Source of the DNA: Lingula anatina
Taxonomy: Eukaryota; Brachiopoda; Lingulata; Lingulida; Lingulidae
Direction of reading: 5' to 3'
DNA: 64,000 nucleotides
Assembly: GCF_001039355.2 (NCBI RefSeq)
Contig: NW_019775869.1
Span: 186,001 to 250,000, forward strand
Positions 1 through 13,200 of the stretch are shown one piece after another. The position numbers were made by a program, and so were the translations under genes. How positions within the stretch are numbered: the first letter of the stretch is position 1; the number at the start of each line of letters is the position of its first letter. Under the pieces are notes generated by a model, which was given only the letters and a program-made list of their open reading frames with translations, was not told the origin of the DNA and made no database searches.

Positions 1-454
1 AAGATGAACTTTACAGTTGTAACAAATGAAAGCATTGTAGATTGTTTTTCAGAATGGTATGCTGTCCTGTCAGTCAGTCAGTCAAACTGTTACTTAAAAT
101 TGTATTACTGAAATCAGATTGATGCATTAACTGTAATCATTTGTTTTCTTTTGATGAAGATGTATTCATAGCTTTACACACAAAGACAAGTAATTAATAA
201 CTGAGATAAGCAGATATGTGTAAATATTCTCATAAATGTACAATAATGTCTTACAGGCAACAGTTAACATATTCACTATATAGGTGAATTCTTTTGTGCA
301 CATTTATTAACTATTATGGAAGGACTAAACTGGCAGAGCATGTGCAACTATTAACCAATATGTGATCACCTTAAGGTGCATATTTGAAAGGTGCTTCTCA
401 AATGTATTGTTTGACACTAAGTCTCATGGATTTGAATGGGGATNTTTTTTTTTC

Positions 455-532
455 TTGAATTTGGATATTGATAAATACGCAGTAAGTGGATAATTTGAAC
501 ATGTTTGAAAGACTGGTTCTTTGAAGCATGTT
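455..532 (+). repeat. Left arm of 78-bp inverted repeat
   Basis: This segment reappears as its reverse complement at 2591-2668 with a single mismatch that I can see (A versus G in the GGATAATTT/GGATGATTT stretch). The sequences outside and just inside the two arms do not match. Such an arm pair about 2.06 kb apart could be the terminal inverted repeats of a non-autonomous DNA transposon or two opposite copies of a short dispersed repeat. Confidence 0.85.
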
Positions 533-2590
533 TTTTCGTTGTGGGTTCTAAAGCATAACTCTCCTTTCGGAGAAAAACGGTTCTTACTTGTGCTTTGGCT
601 TAAGAAATGGTATTTTCACACCGTGACGTAATGTTGTTTATTTTTCCAGGCACAGAAATTGATGGCACATGGTGTCATTTTGACGTCACAACTACGTGGT
701 GTTGGCTGGGTTGCAGAGAAACCGCATATCATGTGCTTTTTGCATGACTCTGGCTGTGCAGTGCAATAACATTGATAATCAAACCTCAAGTCGTGTCCTT
801 CTCAGGATGTAGATTGTTTATATAACTTGATGCTGAAATAAGGTTTAGAGAGGAAATCAAACATTAATCAAGCTTTATACATATCGAAAATCTTTCAGAA
901 TCATGATAGTTCTCTTTAATCTCTGGTCTGTTTGAAGTACCATAGCGAAACGTTTGTTTGTAGATTATATACAAGAGAAATGGCACCTTGCACCTATCAA
1001 AGAGGTGCAAGAGATATAATCCATTGTCGTTATGTATAATATAAGGCTTTGGAATCAAATAACTCGTTTTCTTGAAATGGCAAAGGCTATTTTTAAACGT
1101 TTCTATTAAATAGGAAGGTGCGTCAAAAGTCTTCATTGAATGCATTGGATAAGAGATTAAAATGCAGCGGATTTGGACTGCTTCAGACAATTAAATAAAC
1201 ACTTCTGGTGTGGTAATTTCTTACAGTGCAGAAAGGATAAAACAGGGGGCCTAGCAGTTTCGTTTGTGCATCGAATTAGTAACTTATTGACATGAATAAA
1301 CACATCAATGTGCAAAATTCCTATTCATGATACAAAGCTGAAATTATCTGGCACATATATCTGTTAGAAACAGGTACTGATCATTTGTCCTTTTTAGATC
1401 CGAGACAAGAATTCTTATTAAATTATCAATAAAAAAAATATTGGTGCAGATATGACACTATGAGTGTCAAAGTTTACTGGAAGTCAACATTTATGCCATC
1501 AACATTGTCAGTTTGCCTCTGCCGTTTTCGTTGACATCCTCTATATTAACAGTGGCGGTGTTTCAACATGTAAACGACGAAAGGCACACTAGTAACGTCT
1601 TTCTGGAAAACGACACAATATGACGAGCTTGGCAACATAACAAACACTACTAATTGAAAAAAAACATACGAAATTTACTGTCTTAAAAATAATCTTTACT
1701 AATCAGCCCTATATAGCAGTCATTACCTAACAATCTGTGGTCGCCGACTTAATAATAGACTACAGTTAGTGTAATGTTCATCCAGATCGATTGGGTCAAT
1801 TTCTAAAATTGTGCGCCTCTCAGTTTATGCGATCCTACTGTAAACTAGGTGGCTCTCGCCTCTAACCTTTCCTTGGCAATACGTACGAAACAGGATGAAG
1901 TCGGATGTCTTCAACTCAACGAATGTGTGTCTTTGTATATTGCACGCAAAGCAGTTATTTATGACGCATATTGCAGGTCTTTTCACTGGCATGCCAAATC
2001 TTCTTATTCTATATGTTTATAGACTGTGCTATAAGTATAATCGATCGAGCGGCAGTTCCATTATACAGCGATTATATTGTCATTGTTTTAAAATTTTCAC
2101 ATTCTGTTGTTTGTTCTACTGTGCTTCTACCCAAGTGAAGGTAAGGCACAGTCACGTTGTCGAGTTTCAGAGTACTGTCTGCGATTCCCCACTGTACAGC
2201 ACCTGCCACTCTCAGTAGGTCTCAATAGCCATAGGCGCATGGGCCGCTGGGGCTAACGAGGTTGACACCCCCAAACCCACCTACCCACACTCACACCAAA
2301 AAAAATGTGCTTCCTTCGAGTGTACAAGGAAAGTAGTCTGAATTACCAACATCATCCATCACAATTTAAAGCCTGTGATTATCACAGAGAACGCCATCGC
2401 GATGCATCAATTGATTAGAAGCATTATTTGCAACCCTACGTGCAAAGAATTTGTTTCAGACACATATAAGTTGAGCAGGGCAGAAGCCAGTCCCTGATTT
2501 CTCAAAATCTCTGGTTTTACTTTGAACAATATCTAAAAAAACAGTTTAAGTAATTAAGGGAGTAGATAGGACTCCCTCGTAGAAATTGAG

Positions 2591-2668
2591 AACATGCTTC
2601 AAAGAACCAGTCTTTCAAACATGTTCAAATCATCCACTTACTGCGTATTTATCAATATCCAAATTCAA
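2591..2668 (-). repeat. Right arm of 78-bp inverted repeat
   Basis: Reverse-complement partner of 455-532, about 77 of 78 positions identical. I see no clear target-site duplication next to either arm, and no transposase-like frame in the 2.06 kb between them. Confidence 0.85.
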
Positions 2669-4920
2669 AAATGAGCGCAACTTCAATTAAAATAAGAAAT
2701 TATGTAATTCATCTTTATGGTGACACATTTCCTACGTAAAACTCCTGTTCCCTCAGCTATCGCACTTTTAAATGCGAAAAAGATTATTATTTCAAAGTAC
2801 ATCGTGCACTAGCTTCACTTTTAATGAGACAAGACCACTCATTAGTAAACCTAACAGACACTGGTCCAGAGGTCGTGATCATGTGACTAGTTATGAACCA
2901 CTTCCGTCAGCTTCAGTGTCACTCCTGAAGAAGCTCACGCAATTATGCTGTTTTAGCTAGGGCCACACAAGAGTAACAAAAAAGGTAAAAACCCATCGCC
3001 CAACCCTTCAAAACGAAAAGGGATGCACCATTTATTATACCACGACTGTATAAGATAAAATCTTTTAGGTCAATATCTCATCACAATTTTATAGTTTAGC
3101 ACTTGTAGAACAATGTACAGTGTATTCTGCTCCCAATTGATGTAAATGTCCGTTGGCTGTTTATCTGAAATAGGAAAGCAAAAATACAGATATTTATATC
3201 GATAATGTCTCAAAACACAGTGCCATCATGTACTTTAAAGGTGGACTTTACACTTTAATAAAAAAAAAGGTTGCCTTTAGAAAAGAAGCAGTACATTTTA
3301 TATGCCTTATAGTACTTTCTACAGAATTTTCTCGCAAAATCTTATTTTCTTTAAAAAAAATAATATCCATCTCCCGAATCATTGCTAAACCCATCCTTGA
3401 GCTTGGATTCACTTCTAATTAAAGAACTCAGTCCTAAACGAGTCGTGGTTCTTAAAAACAGCCTAGTCTTCCTGACATTAAAGAAAAAATATCGAAATCA
3501 GGTACTCTTATTTAAGTGGTCGTTATAGTATTCAAGATTTGAAACGAGAAGATAATTAGTTTTGCAGGATATTAAGACAAAAAAATGATTTCGGGGCATT
3601 TTTCNCAAACGCGTTTCGTATACCTTTAAGCGTTTGTTTTTATGTAACTCTTTCTATATATCAAAATGCATTTCCTCATCTCTTTAAATATTTGAACACA
3701 TCCGAAACTTAATCTGCTTTATTCTAATAGCACAGTAGGCCTACTAAATCAATAAATCCTTTTTAGCCCTTTATATGAAAACGAAACACAAATCGGGGGG
3801 AATTAATTGCCTGCAAACTGCAAAATCAACGTGACATACATTCTACTAAATTCACCTATTTTGCAAAAAACAAACAAAATAAATGCTATCCATAATGCAT
3901 GTACAGTTGTAAAACAGCTAAATCTCAGGACGTCAATCATCTTACTTGTTTCTAAATGTCATATACACCCTGATGCTTTGGCGAGGCTTTCCGAGAGTTG
4001 TAACAATATTTATTCTTAATGGAAACCCAAGTCAGGCATTCCGGTTCGATAATACCATTGTTATCTACCGCAGAGCCCCCTAGCGGACAGGTGGCTCAGA
4101 AATTCAGCGAATAGAGTTCCTGCAGATCTCTCTTTACCTGTAGCCTATCGCCAGCACTTTGAAAATGTAGATAATCTATCGATCGAGCCTGGAAACAATT
4201 TCATTAAGTGACGGGCCAAGAGGATTTGTGAATATGACAGCATTAATGCAACTGAAGTGGCAGGTAGACCCGCCTGGCTTATGAAAACTGTGCGTCCACA
4301 AAACATCGTTAACATCGTGTCTTAAAAGCAATTTTCACCGAGGTGTTCAAAAAAATTCCACTTTGCTGTGGACAAGGTGATCGAAATAGAAAACCGAAGT
4401 GGAACATAATATGCGTATGTAACGAGAGCGATCAAGGATCATAGGAATCAAAACAAGTGGTTTAAAATACAGCAGGTGCCACCACACAAAGGTTATTTAC
4501 GATTAGCCACAAGAAATGACAAGAAGTATTCGTTATTGAGTTATTCTGCTCTGTTTTCATCCTCATTAGATCACCCATTTGCCAGGCACACCAGGTGGGC
4601 GACGGTCTTGAAGCTACCCGAGCGCGAATGGGTGATGTTGAAGCAGATGGCTATATGGAGAAATAGGCATGTTCTCCATTGATTTCTTATGGTGGTAGAA
4701 ATCAATCTTGTATCATACTAGCGCCAAGAAACAGATCGAAGCTTAAAATTGCCAAAGCGGTTCCAAGGAAAATTAGGCAAATTTCATTACGCTCGCGATC
4801 CAAAAGAGCGAAAGCTTCAGATGTATGAGATGAAGTGAAACTCCCAAGGATGGCACTAGGAGCCTGTTACTTTGTACTTTTGTAAGATTATTTACTCTTT
4901 AGATTTCTTTGATAGGAAAC

Positions 4921-5272
4921 ATGGATAAACCTCGCACTATGGCACAACGGGGGTGCTGCACAAGACTGCATTTACGAGAAGATAACGCCCGTTTTATTCT
5001 GTTAGCGTTCGTAATGGTTATTTACATGCTGTTTGGTGCATCTCTCTTCATGCTTCTAGAGCACGATTTGGAGGCAAACAAAAGGCAAGAATGGAGTAAA
5101 ACTTATCAGAATTTCTTAGACAGATATGGTGATAAAATAAACACAACTGATTTGGAAGAACTCCTATCGAAACATGAGGAGGCCACCTCTTTTGGTTATG
5201 TTCAAAATAAGAGAGAAAGATGGGATTTTGCTGGCTCGTTTTATTTCGTTGGAACCGTAGTGTCCACAATAG
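4921..5272 (+). CDS. KCNK (THIK-type) exon 1
   Basis: Encodes residues 1-117 plus the first base of Gly118. I start at the ATG at 4921 (context AAACATGG): in-frame stops lie just upstream (TGA TAG around 4909-4915 in neighbouring frames, and only a TTG at 4909 in frame), and the next residues match the THIK N-terminus. The donor is G|GTAAGT at 5273. Contains TM1, the extracellular cap and the first pore helix (VGTVVSTI). Confidence 0.93.
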
Positions 5273-7918
5273 GTAAGTCGACATATGTTACTATTTACAT
5301 AACAATACACACACCTGTTGTTTAGCCCTGATAAATACAAATTTGCTTCTTTCATCATTCAAAGAGACGCTCTTCAATATTTTATTGACTTATATGGAGA
5401 CAGGACATTTTTTCGACTCACAAAGTTTATATCATAATACCTGTATTGATGGCGGCTCTTGTCCGTGTCCAATATAATTAAAACGCCCAATTTGCCCGTT
5501 TGAACGTGAATAATGACAATACATTAATTGAGTGGTGTCGGTTTGCTTGTCTACATCTGCTCTTAGATTTAATGCGAATCCGCTAGTTCAGTTGCCATGA
5601 CAACAGAGTGTACATCCATGGGAACGAGGGAATGAATAGTTTCGTTGACAACATTTAACATGTTGTGGTCTTAAGTAGGAATTACTTTTTTTTTTGGTAA
5701 AGTAGGATATCGGTGGTATCTATGAAATTCTTTTAAAATCAGGAGATAATCAAATGTCATCCCTATGTGAGAGTCAAATATACGAACTCACTGTAAATGT
5801 GACTATTTACTGATGGAAAATGCTGTATTCTACAAATTGAGATGGGTCCTTTTTTAATTATGCATTAATTCTTAATGCCGAGTTCTCTTTTTCGTCCACT
5901 CAAAGAAATGTCCCAAGTTTTTGTCGTTTCCTTTTGCGTTCGTTTTGTCCGAGCATACCTCACTGCCGTGTTTTGCCAATATCAGCCTCTATGCCGGATG
6001 CCAAGTTTGGTTACTTTTTACAACCAGTGCAGTCAAAATCATTTTAACAGAGCATAATTCACATAGGAATAACCAACTATACAGCTATTTTTATTGTAAT
6101 ACGGAAAACTGTCCCCCTTTGCTCTTAAACAATTAATTCAAATTAAATCACAGGTATTTTTTCACCTGGTTTTGGGTACTTATATCAATATAGAATTTTT
6201 GGAGACCGGTTTCGTATAAACCTCTCCGTGGAAATGAAGTGTATTTCTGACCACCATGAAGTCGTCAATTAGAGGTCACTTACAAATTTATCATAAGAAG
6301 AAATAAGAAAAGTCCGCCCGTGTCTTTATGTCTTTTAATTGTATTATAGTTTTTTTTTTTGTTTTTTTTGCAGCTTACACGAAAAAGATGTATTTGCTTC
6401 TAAAATAATGACAGTTTACAGAGTTTTGATTGAGTAGCAGTCAAATGGCCATTTCCCCTAAGTGTTACTTATGTACGGTATTTCCACATGGTCAAAATTC
6501 TAATTTGATGTTTCAGCACCATGGCTATCATGGCATAGTTTCATTAATCAAAACAAAAACAATCTCAAAACTCCGTCAAGAAGTAACAATTGTGTCATTA
6601 TCGATCATCGTAATTTAAAATTTGCATGACAAAATGTTAGATCAAATATGGCCCGTAAAAGCTTTTTGTAAGTATAAGTAAAAACAGTGCGCTAGTCCGA
6701 TCCTTAACCGCTGGTATCATTCTTAGCTATAAGGAATGTAATAACACCGCTCGGATGAAGAACAAAACAGGATATTTTTTAAACGCACGTAATTTTAACG
6801 CGTCATGCCGACTGCTATTATATTTAGCGCACTTTTTAGCATAACGGAAAAGATTACTGTGCGCCTTTGTAATACTGTGATGCTTAGAGCGAAATATGTT
6901 GACTTCTCAAGCCGTATTGTGTACTTTAAGTTGGAGTTTCTGACCCATCGCCGACTACCCTTTCCACTTCTCAGTTATCTGATAGGCGTGCAGATTCGGA
7001 GACCAAAAATGAAGAAGTTTGCAATCATCGAAACTATACTTACTTTACAAACGCTAACAAAAAATTACCATCAAGTAATGAATCAAGGGTTTTACACAAA
7101 TGAACCCTGTCTACATGCAACTTCTAACAATTATATTTACAGGTATGCCTGCCTGTCAACTTCGTTGTTTTCGTTCGGGTTATCTGCGTGGTTTTGAAAA
7201 TTAAAACTGTGACTGGTTGTTCCAAGATGCTTATTTTGGTATTTCAGACAATATTCACATTTTTGCATAATGTAAGGACCAAAGCAAAACAACAAGAGGA
7301 CTCCGTTTTAAAATACCTGAATGTGAATAATAATAAAAAAAAAAATATATATATATATATAATATATTAATTCTCAGACATTTCTCTGCGACTCTCAAGC
7401 TTTACACCCAATGTAAAGATTCTGGCCATGAGTATGCATTTAATTAGATAACACATTCCATTTTAACGTAAATTTATATAATGAAACGTTGTATCAGTTG
7501 TCATCAAAGGCTTTTTCTATATCGATCTTTTTTTTTCAATTGATTTCGCGTGTTATAAAATGGCAAGGGTGGCTTTGTAGTACATTGGATTTTCAACAAT
7601 ATACGTATGGCTAGTAGTTAAATTTATACCCGTAAAGACAGATAATATAAGGTAAAAAATACCTATAAATAACTAACTCATATTACGCCATAAAATTACT
7701 TCGTCTCCTATCGTAATTGTGACAAGGAAATAAAAAAGTTTTGCTTATCAGATCGAATTTACGAATTTACGCCATGGGATAGAATTGATCTCGTGGTATT
7801 TGGAACATTTTTATCTGATACAAATCATACCTTCATTTAGAAATAATATAATATAATGAACATCATCTAATTCAAGGGCTACCTCACAGTCTGTTATCAA
7901 TATTCACCTGAGACTGTT

Positions 7919-7952
<34 letters not shown>

Positions 7953-10222
7953 TCAAAAATTATATCAGACTCAAATAGTATTTCTCTTTCATTTGACAAC
8001 CAATACGCATCCTTCTCCGCCTTCGTTATGAATGATATTTGTGAACGGTTGTTGAATCCTTTCAAATGCAGAGCACCTATCGTATTATTTATTTCCGTGC
8101 ATCTTTGGCATTTATTCTGGACCGCATGGTTATCAAAGCTTTGATACATCTGTTACATGTGTCACTATTTAATTAATAAGTTCAAATATTAACCCTCAGA
8201 TCTATGTCTATAAATGATATCAAGTTACCATTGTGTTATTGTGTGGCTCTTCTCTTCTTTTGTTGGTGGTGGAGCAGAATTTCCTAATGATGCATGTGTG
8301 AAAGCTACGTCTATTGTGAGTACATGGAGGACGTGACAATGGTCCCTGATAGCTATTTCATATTAGGTGTTGTTTGCAAAGCGTGCTGTGGCGAAACCGC
8401 ACTTTCTGAAGACCTCGTAGGCCTATCATTACTGTTTTTTTTCTCTCTTACTTATCTATCCAGTAAGAGAAACCACAATGCAAATGATCAGTGAATTGAG
8501 AGCTGAAAACGGCAATATGCAAACAGCCATCCAAACACTATATTTGGCAATTGTTGTTGTGAATTGTATCATTTCATTTAGAAGTTTGATCGTACGTACA
8601 TAATCACATAAGCCGCCTAAATATTTCATCGCGCATCGTTCCAATCAGCTCAATCTCAATTGATTGCATTGCACAACGTTTCATTTTAAACTAATAGAAT
8701 CAAGTTCAAATATCCAAGCCATTTAACACAGAATTGTTCGTTCGCTTTTCAAATTAATCCGGTCTTTATTTAGTTTCAAATAAAAGAAAGGCAGTGATAA
8801 AAGTTTGAGTTAGAAAAGGGGAAGTCGTAGAGAAAAACGTAAACTTGTAATTTGTCTCCTTAATTAGCAAAAAGATACAACTCTTGCTATAAAGATAACT
8901 TTGAACTGACAGATTCCATAGGTGCCACACGAGTAATGATGTAGCATAATACTAGAAATATTTCATTTGGAAAAAAACTTAGATAGCTTATTTAAAATTT
9001 AGGAAAGCCTGTTGTCAAAAACGGGTCCGTGTAACAAGGAGTTATCCAGGCCGATAAATATGGCCGCGTTCACAACAAGTTGATCCACGGTCTAACTAGT
9101 CCCCAGGTCAAATATGGCGCGCACTTGGCAAGAGATTCCCACCTCCCACGCGTGCCGTCACAGCAGGGGCTGACCAATTAACTTTCGGCACACAAGTGGG
9201 TCGCGCCATATTTGATCCGCAGACTAGTTGGTCCGCGGATTAACTGGTTGTGAACGCGGCCTATAATATTCCATTTCTGTAACCTGAAATATTTCCATGC
9301 TCATATTAACTGTATTCGATAGAGGAAAACTGGACTTCTTACAAAATGGAAACTACATGTAAAGTTGTATAGTTTCTAAAGCCTTTGGTAAAGACAAATA
9401 AGAACACTAAAATGGTAATAAACAGAAACATTTTTATCCTGACCGGTTTCATTTGATCACCAGGGGATTGTTAATTTCGTTGTCATGGAGAATAACAATA
9501 ACGGGTAACATTATATTCTACAATGAAATTGTTGATTGTAGGAGCATAGTATTGGATGACAGGAGTAATTGAAGGTTTCGCTGTGTGTCAGCAGAAGTCA
9601 ATTTATTTACAGAGGTTTTCTGAAAGCATCAAACAAATTTTCTTTTTGTAATAAGGAATATTTCCGCCAATGCTTGCTTCCAGAAACAAACAGAACCTCG
9701 CAACAATTAAACCAATTTATGACATTCTTGCGCCGAACCATGACTTAACTGCAGCCCAGTCATTGACACATCCATGTAGCAAACATGAGGCGCTCGTGTG
9801 TTTATTAATTTTATAATACAAATATATTCAAATATGTTCAACAGTATTTTAAACTTTCGTCTCTATGTTTATTTTTACTTATGTATGTTTTTCTCTGTGT
9901 TTTTGCTCTGTCTGTCTATCTATCTCTCTATCTATCTAATAACCTCTCTATGTATCTTTTTTTTATCTATTTATCTCCCCATGGTCTGTAAAATATTTTC
10001 CATCCAGACAGTTTTGACGGTATTAGATATATTTGAAATAATATAAGTAAATAATTCCAGGAATTCATTGATCTTTTTGAGAATAAAGTTTGATCTTCTG
10101 AAGTGTCGAAGTAAATTTAGAGATATTACCAATTATTTGAAGTGAATAGATCCAAACAAGCAACAGAAAGTATGTTGCACAAAATGGAAGTCAATTATTT
10201 GATCACGCTTTCTCTCTTTCTA

Positions 10223-10270
<48 letters not shown>

Positions 10271-13200
10271 GCGCACGCGCGGGCGCGTGTATTTATTGTC
10301 ATCCGTAACTGTAATAGCTTCTTTAAACACCTGGGCAAAGGTATCAATTTGCACATGGAGTGATTTCTTTAAATTTCAGAAACCATTTCATAATTCACTT
10401 CCAAGTTTCGTCATCAAGAGGTTTTATAGCACTGTGCATTGATAAACAAACGTGCCTGGTGGAGCAGCGAAAAAGAACATATGTCCAAGTCCATCCGAGT
10501 TCAGCTCTCTTACTGGATAAGTGAGAGGACTGTATACGAGGTGTAAAGTAGTTATCCCATACTATATTATATCATATAATATCACGCAGATATATGTATA
10601 GGTGTGATACATTTGATACATTGTATCCTTCTGCGCTCTGAAAATTGCTGGGAAATCTCTTTTTATAGTCACGTCGGTTTTACTAAGCCTCCTTGGTTTA
10701 GACAGGCAAGCGATGTCCTTCAAATGCGTACACACTTTCTTTAAATAATCCAGATCTCTCATCTTAAGCCTAGCTTTGGTTTTGAAATATCCTTTCATTT
10801 CGTCATCACAGGTTCCTGTTCTTGATAAACTACTGGTAGTCCTCTTCTACCGTATTGCGGTTGAGTTTGACAGGAGATTGTGTAAGATTTACTGGGAATC
10901 CAATTATATTCACACAGCGTAATCATTTATATTACGTAATCACATGTTTAATAAGAGCCTGATCGTGTTAGGTTTTATCCCTTCACTAAAGTCCTCGTCT
11001 TCTCTACATATTTTGTTGTTTTGTTTTTTATCTGACGCTGACACATCAGAAATATTTTCTCTACTCTTACGGTATACTTTTCCCTTTTGATTAGAGGTAC
11101 TTCATAAATATTGAAATGGAGTGTCAACTTTAAACTGTTTCACACAGATTTTCAATCTTCACAATATTTTCTTTCGTTCCTTTTCTTTCTTCTTTCTTTA
11201 TGTCTTCCCTGTTGATCTGTCTGTCTTTTCGCTTAAGGCATAGCCTACATGTGACCCACTTAGGCTTTTTTTCTTATTTATTTTTTATTTTCTTCTCAAA
11301 GCATCTGTACTTAAAAATCAGACAACAATCCGTGTTCTTTATTTGAAAAAACTTACACAGTTTACTGTTACGACTTGTATATATTCTCTTCGGATTCTGA
11401 AAAATTGATTTTTGTTCTTGTAGATGACTCCTTTAGCTCATAATCAGTCATTTTCATACGTAACAGCCTGATTACCTGCGCCGCCTCTCTCATCTGTACA
11501 ATCTTTTAGAAATGCATTCATATCATTGCTTTTATTTCCTCTTGAAGTCGAAATGAGTCATTGTAAATACCAAAAACCTATCTGTTTAAATTTACTCTTT
11601 AAACAGGTAATGGTACGCTAGAATTGATCGAGCTTTAGGAAGAGAGGCAATTATTATAGAATCGCAGCCCTTATAACCTGTAGAAGTTGAGCGGAGCCTA
11701 AAGCAGAGGGACTATCAATGCCAACTTCCGTACTGTTACAGGGGAAATTATCAATCACAAAAATTTGCAGAAATTATTTTTAGAAAGATGACTACAGACA
11801 GCAAAATCTAAGCAAATTGCAAGCTGGGCGATAATAAAAGCTGTGTTTCGTAACATGCAGATAATTGCTTTGAACGCCACATGTAGGACAATACCCCCAC
11901 ACGTGCAGGAAATCCACCTTTCCTCACAAAACAATTCCATATCCTAACTGCCTCTGTGCCTATATCATTGGACACCTGTGAGGTAAAATAATGACCGGTA
12001 TTTTATTTTTCATTACACTGTTCGTTGATGACAGCGTTATGAGAGCCAGGTTTTATACTCACACCTGGATGAAGCATACATCCATCAGTGGCACACACAA
12101 TGCCACTATTATGAACGTAAATTGTCCGAGGTTAAGTCTACTGATTGCAGTCACTGGCTGGAACATGTAATGTCAACTCTGAAAGCTCTGAGTGCAAATA
12201 TAAACCAGCTTTTTAGCGCACTTTAGAAAGATCCATATCTCTACTTTTCTGATATTTACTTTAATGATGCCTCAATACATTTTGTACGGTTTTTTATGTG
12301 TTATTGACGCATCACGCAATTTCGTATTTGTCATAGAGAATGTCTCTGTTTATTCAACCCTTTCAATCCATATTCTCTTTAAAGACTACATGATTATTTA
12401 CTCAAGCTCTTCGATTCATGTCTCTTTTAAGTCTTCAGAGGAAATAATCGTAGGCAGGGCTTTACCACTATGATATCATGGTTATGTCACGACACCGCCA
12501 CAAGACAGCTCTCACGTCCCTGCCCCAAGGTGGCCTTCACGACACTGCCACAAGGTGGCAACGAAATACGTTCTGTCGCTTTCATATCATCTAAATGAGC
12601 TACAAAAGACTGGCGATGCTTTGGCGATATAAATGCAGATTATGAATTAATAATCCCAGTGCTTATTATAATAAAGCCATATATATCTAGCAGTACCCGA
12701 GTGGTACAATGTGAAACCATATTAAAGCACTTTGCTATTTTTAGCTGGTTCTCCATTGTAACTGGTAATTTTGGACAATGGTTGTTTGACGGTATGTTTC
12801 ACACAATGACGTAAAAAGAGATCTTGGTTGGCAACTAAGTGCAAATTGTCAAGCTGATTTCAGGTCGCCCTCTTCATTGACAATGATTCAGTACCTAACT
12901 ATCACATCATCGTGCACTCTGACTCGACAGAAATGGAAAAGTGAGGTAGTGGTGTGAAGCATTTAAATAGGCTGTGTATCAGAGTGTTAATTCTGATCGT
13001 GAATGAATAAAAAAAACCTCCAAGAGGTTGAGCATGTCTCAGGGGGACTATTTTTGTCACAGTAAACACATCATATAGCGCCTTCCTTATTTTGAGGCAC
13101 TGAATCATTGTAAATGAAGAGGGCGACCTGAAATCAACTTGACAATTTACAAGTACGTCCCATAAGAGGCCATTGTGGTCAGAATTTATTGAAAAAAGGA

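Larger units (their letters stand above)
1..4920. other. Region upstream of the KCNK gene, no coding gene recognised
   Basis: AT-rich non-coding sequence upstream of the potassium channel start codon. Short open frames occur on both strands but none shows a domain, biased composition or a splice pattern that I can support. The stretch contains the 78-bp inverted repeat described separately. A pyrimidine-rich tract ending in TTTAG near 4902 just before the channel start codon could be a 3' splice site of a 5'-UTR exon, so the true promoter may lie further upstream. Confidence 0.5.

Noticed and set aside
4909-4920. Start of the channel frame four codons upstream of the ATG at 4921
   Set aside because: The codon at 4909 is TTG, not ATG. 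The ATG at 4921 has a good context and matches the family start.
6805-7197. 130-codon plus-strand frame in the KCNK intron
   Set aside because: Composition looks random and there are no splice or homology cues.
7917-8149. Frames on both strands through the poly-T run
   Set aside because: Homopolymer artefacts giving poly-Phe or poly-Lys.
12484-12563. Repeated CACGACACCGCCACAAG-like phrases
   Set aside because: Only two imperfect copies; no clear unit.
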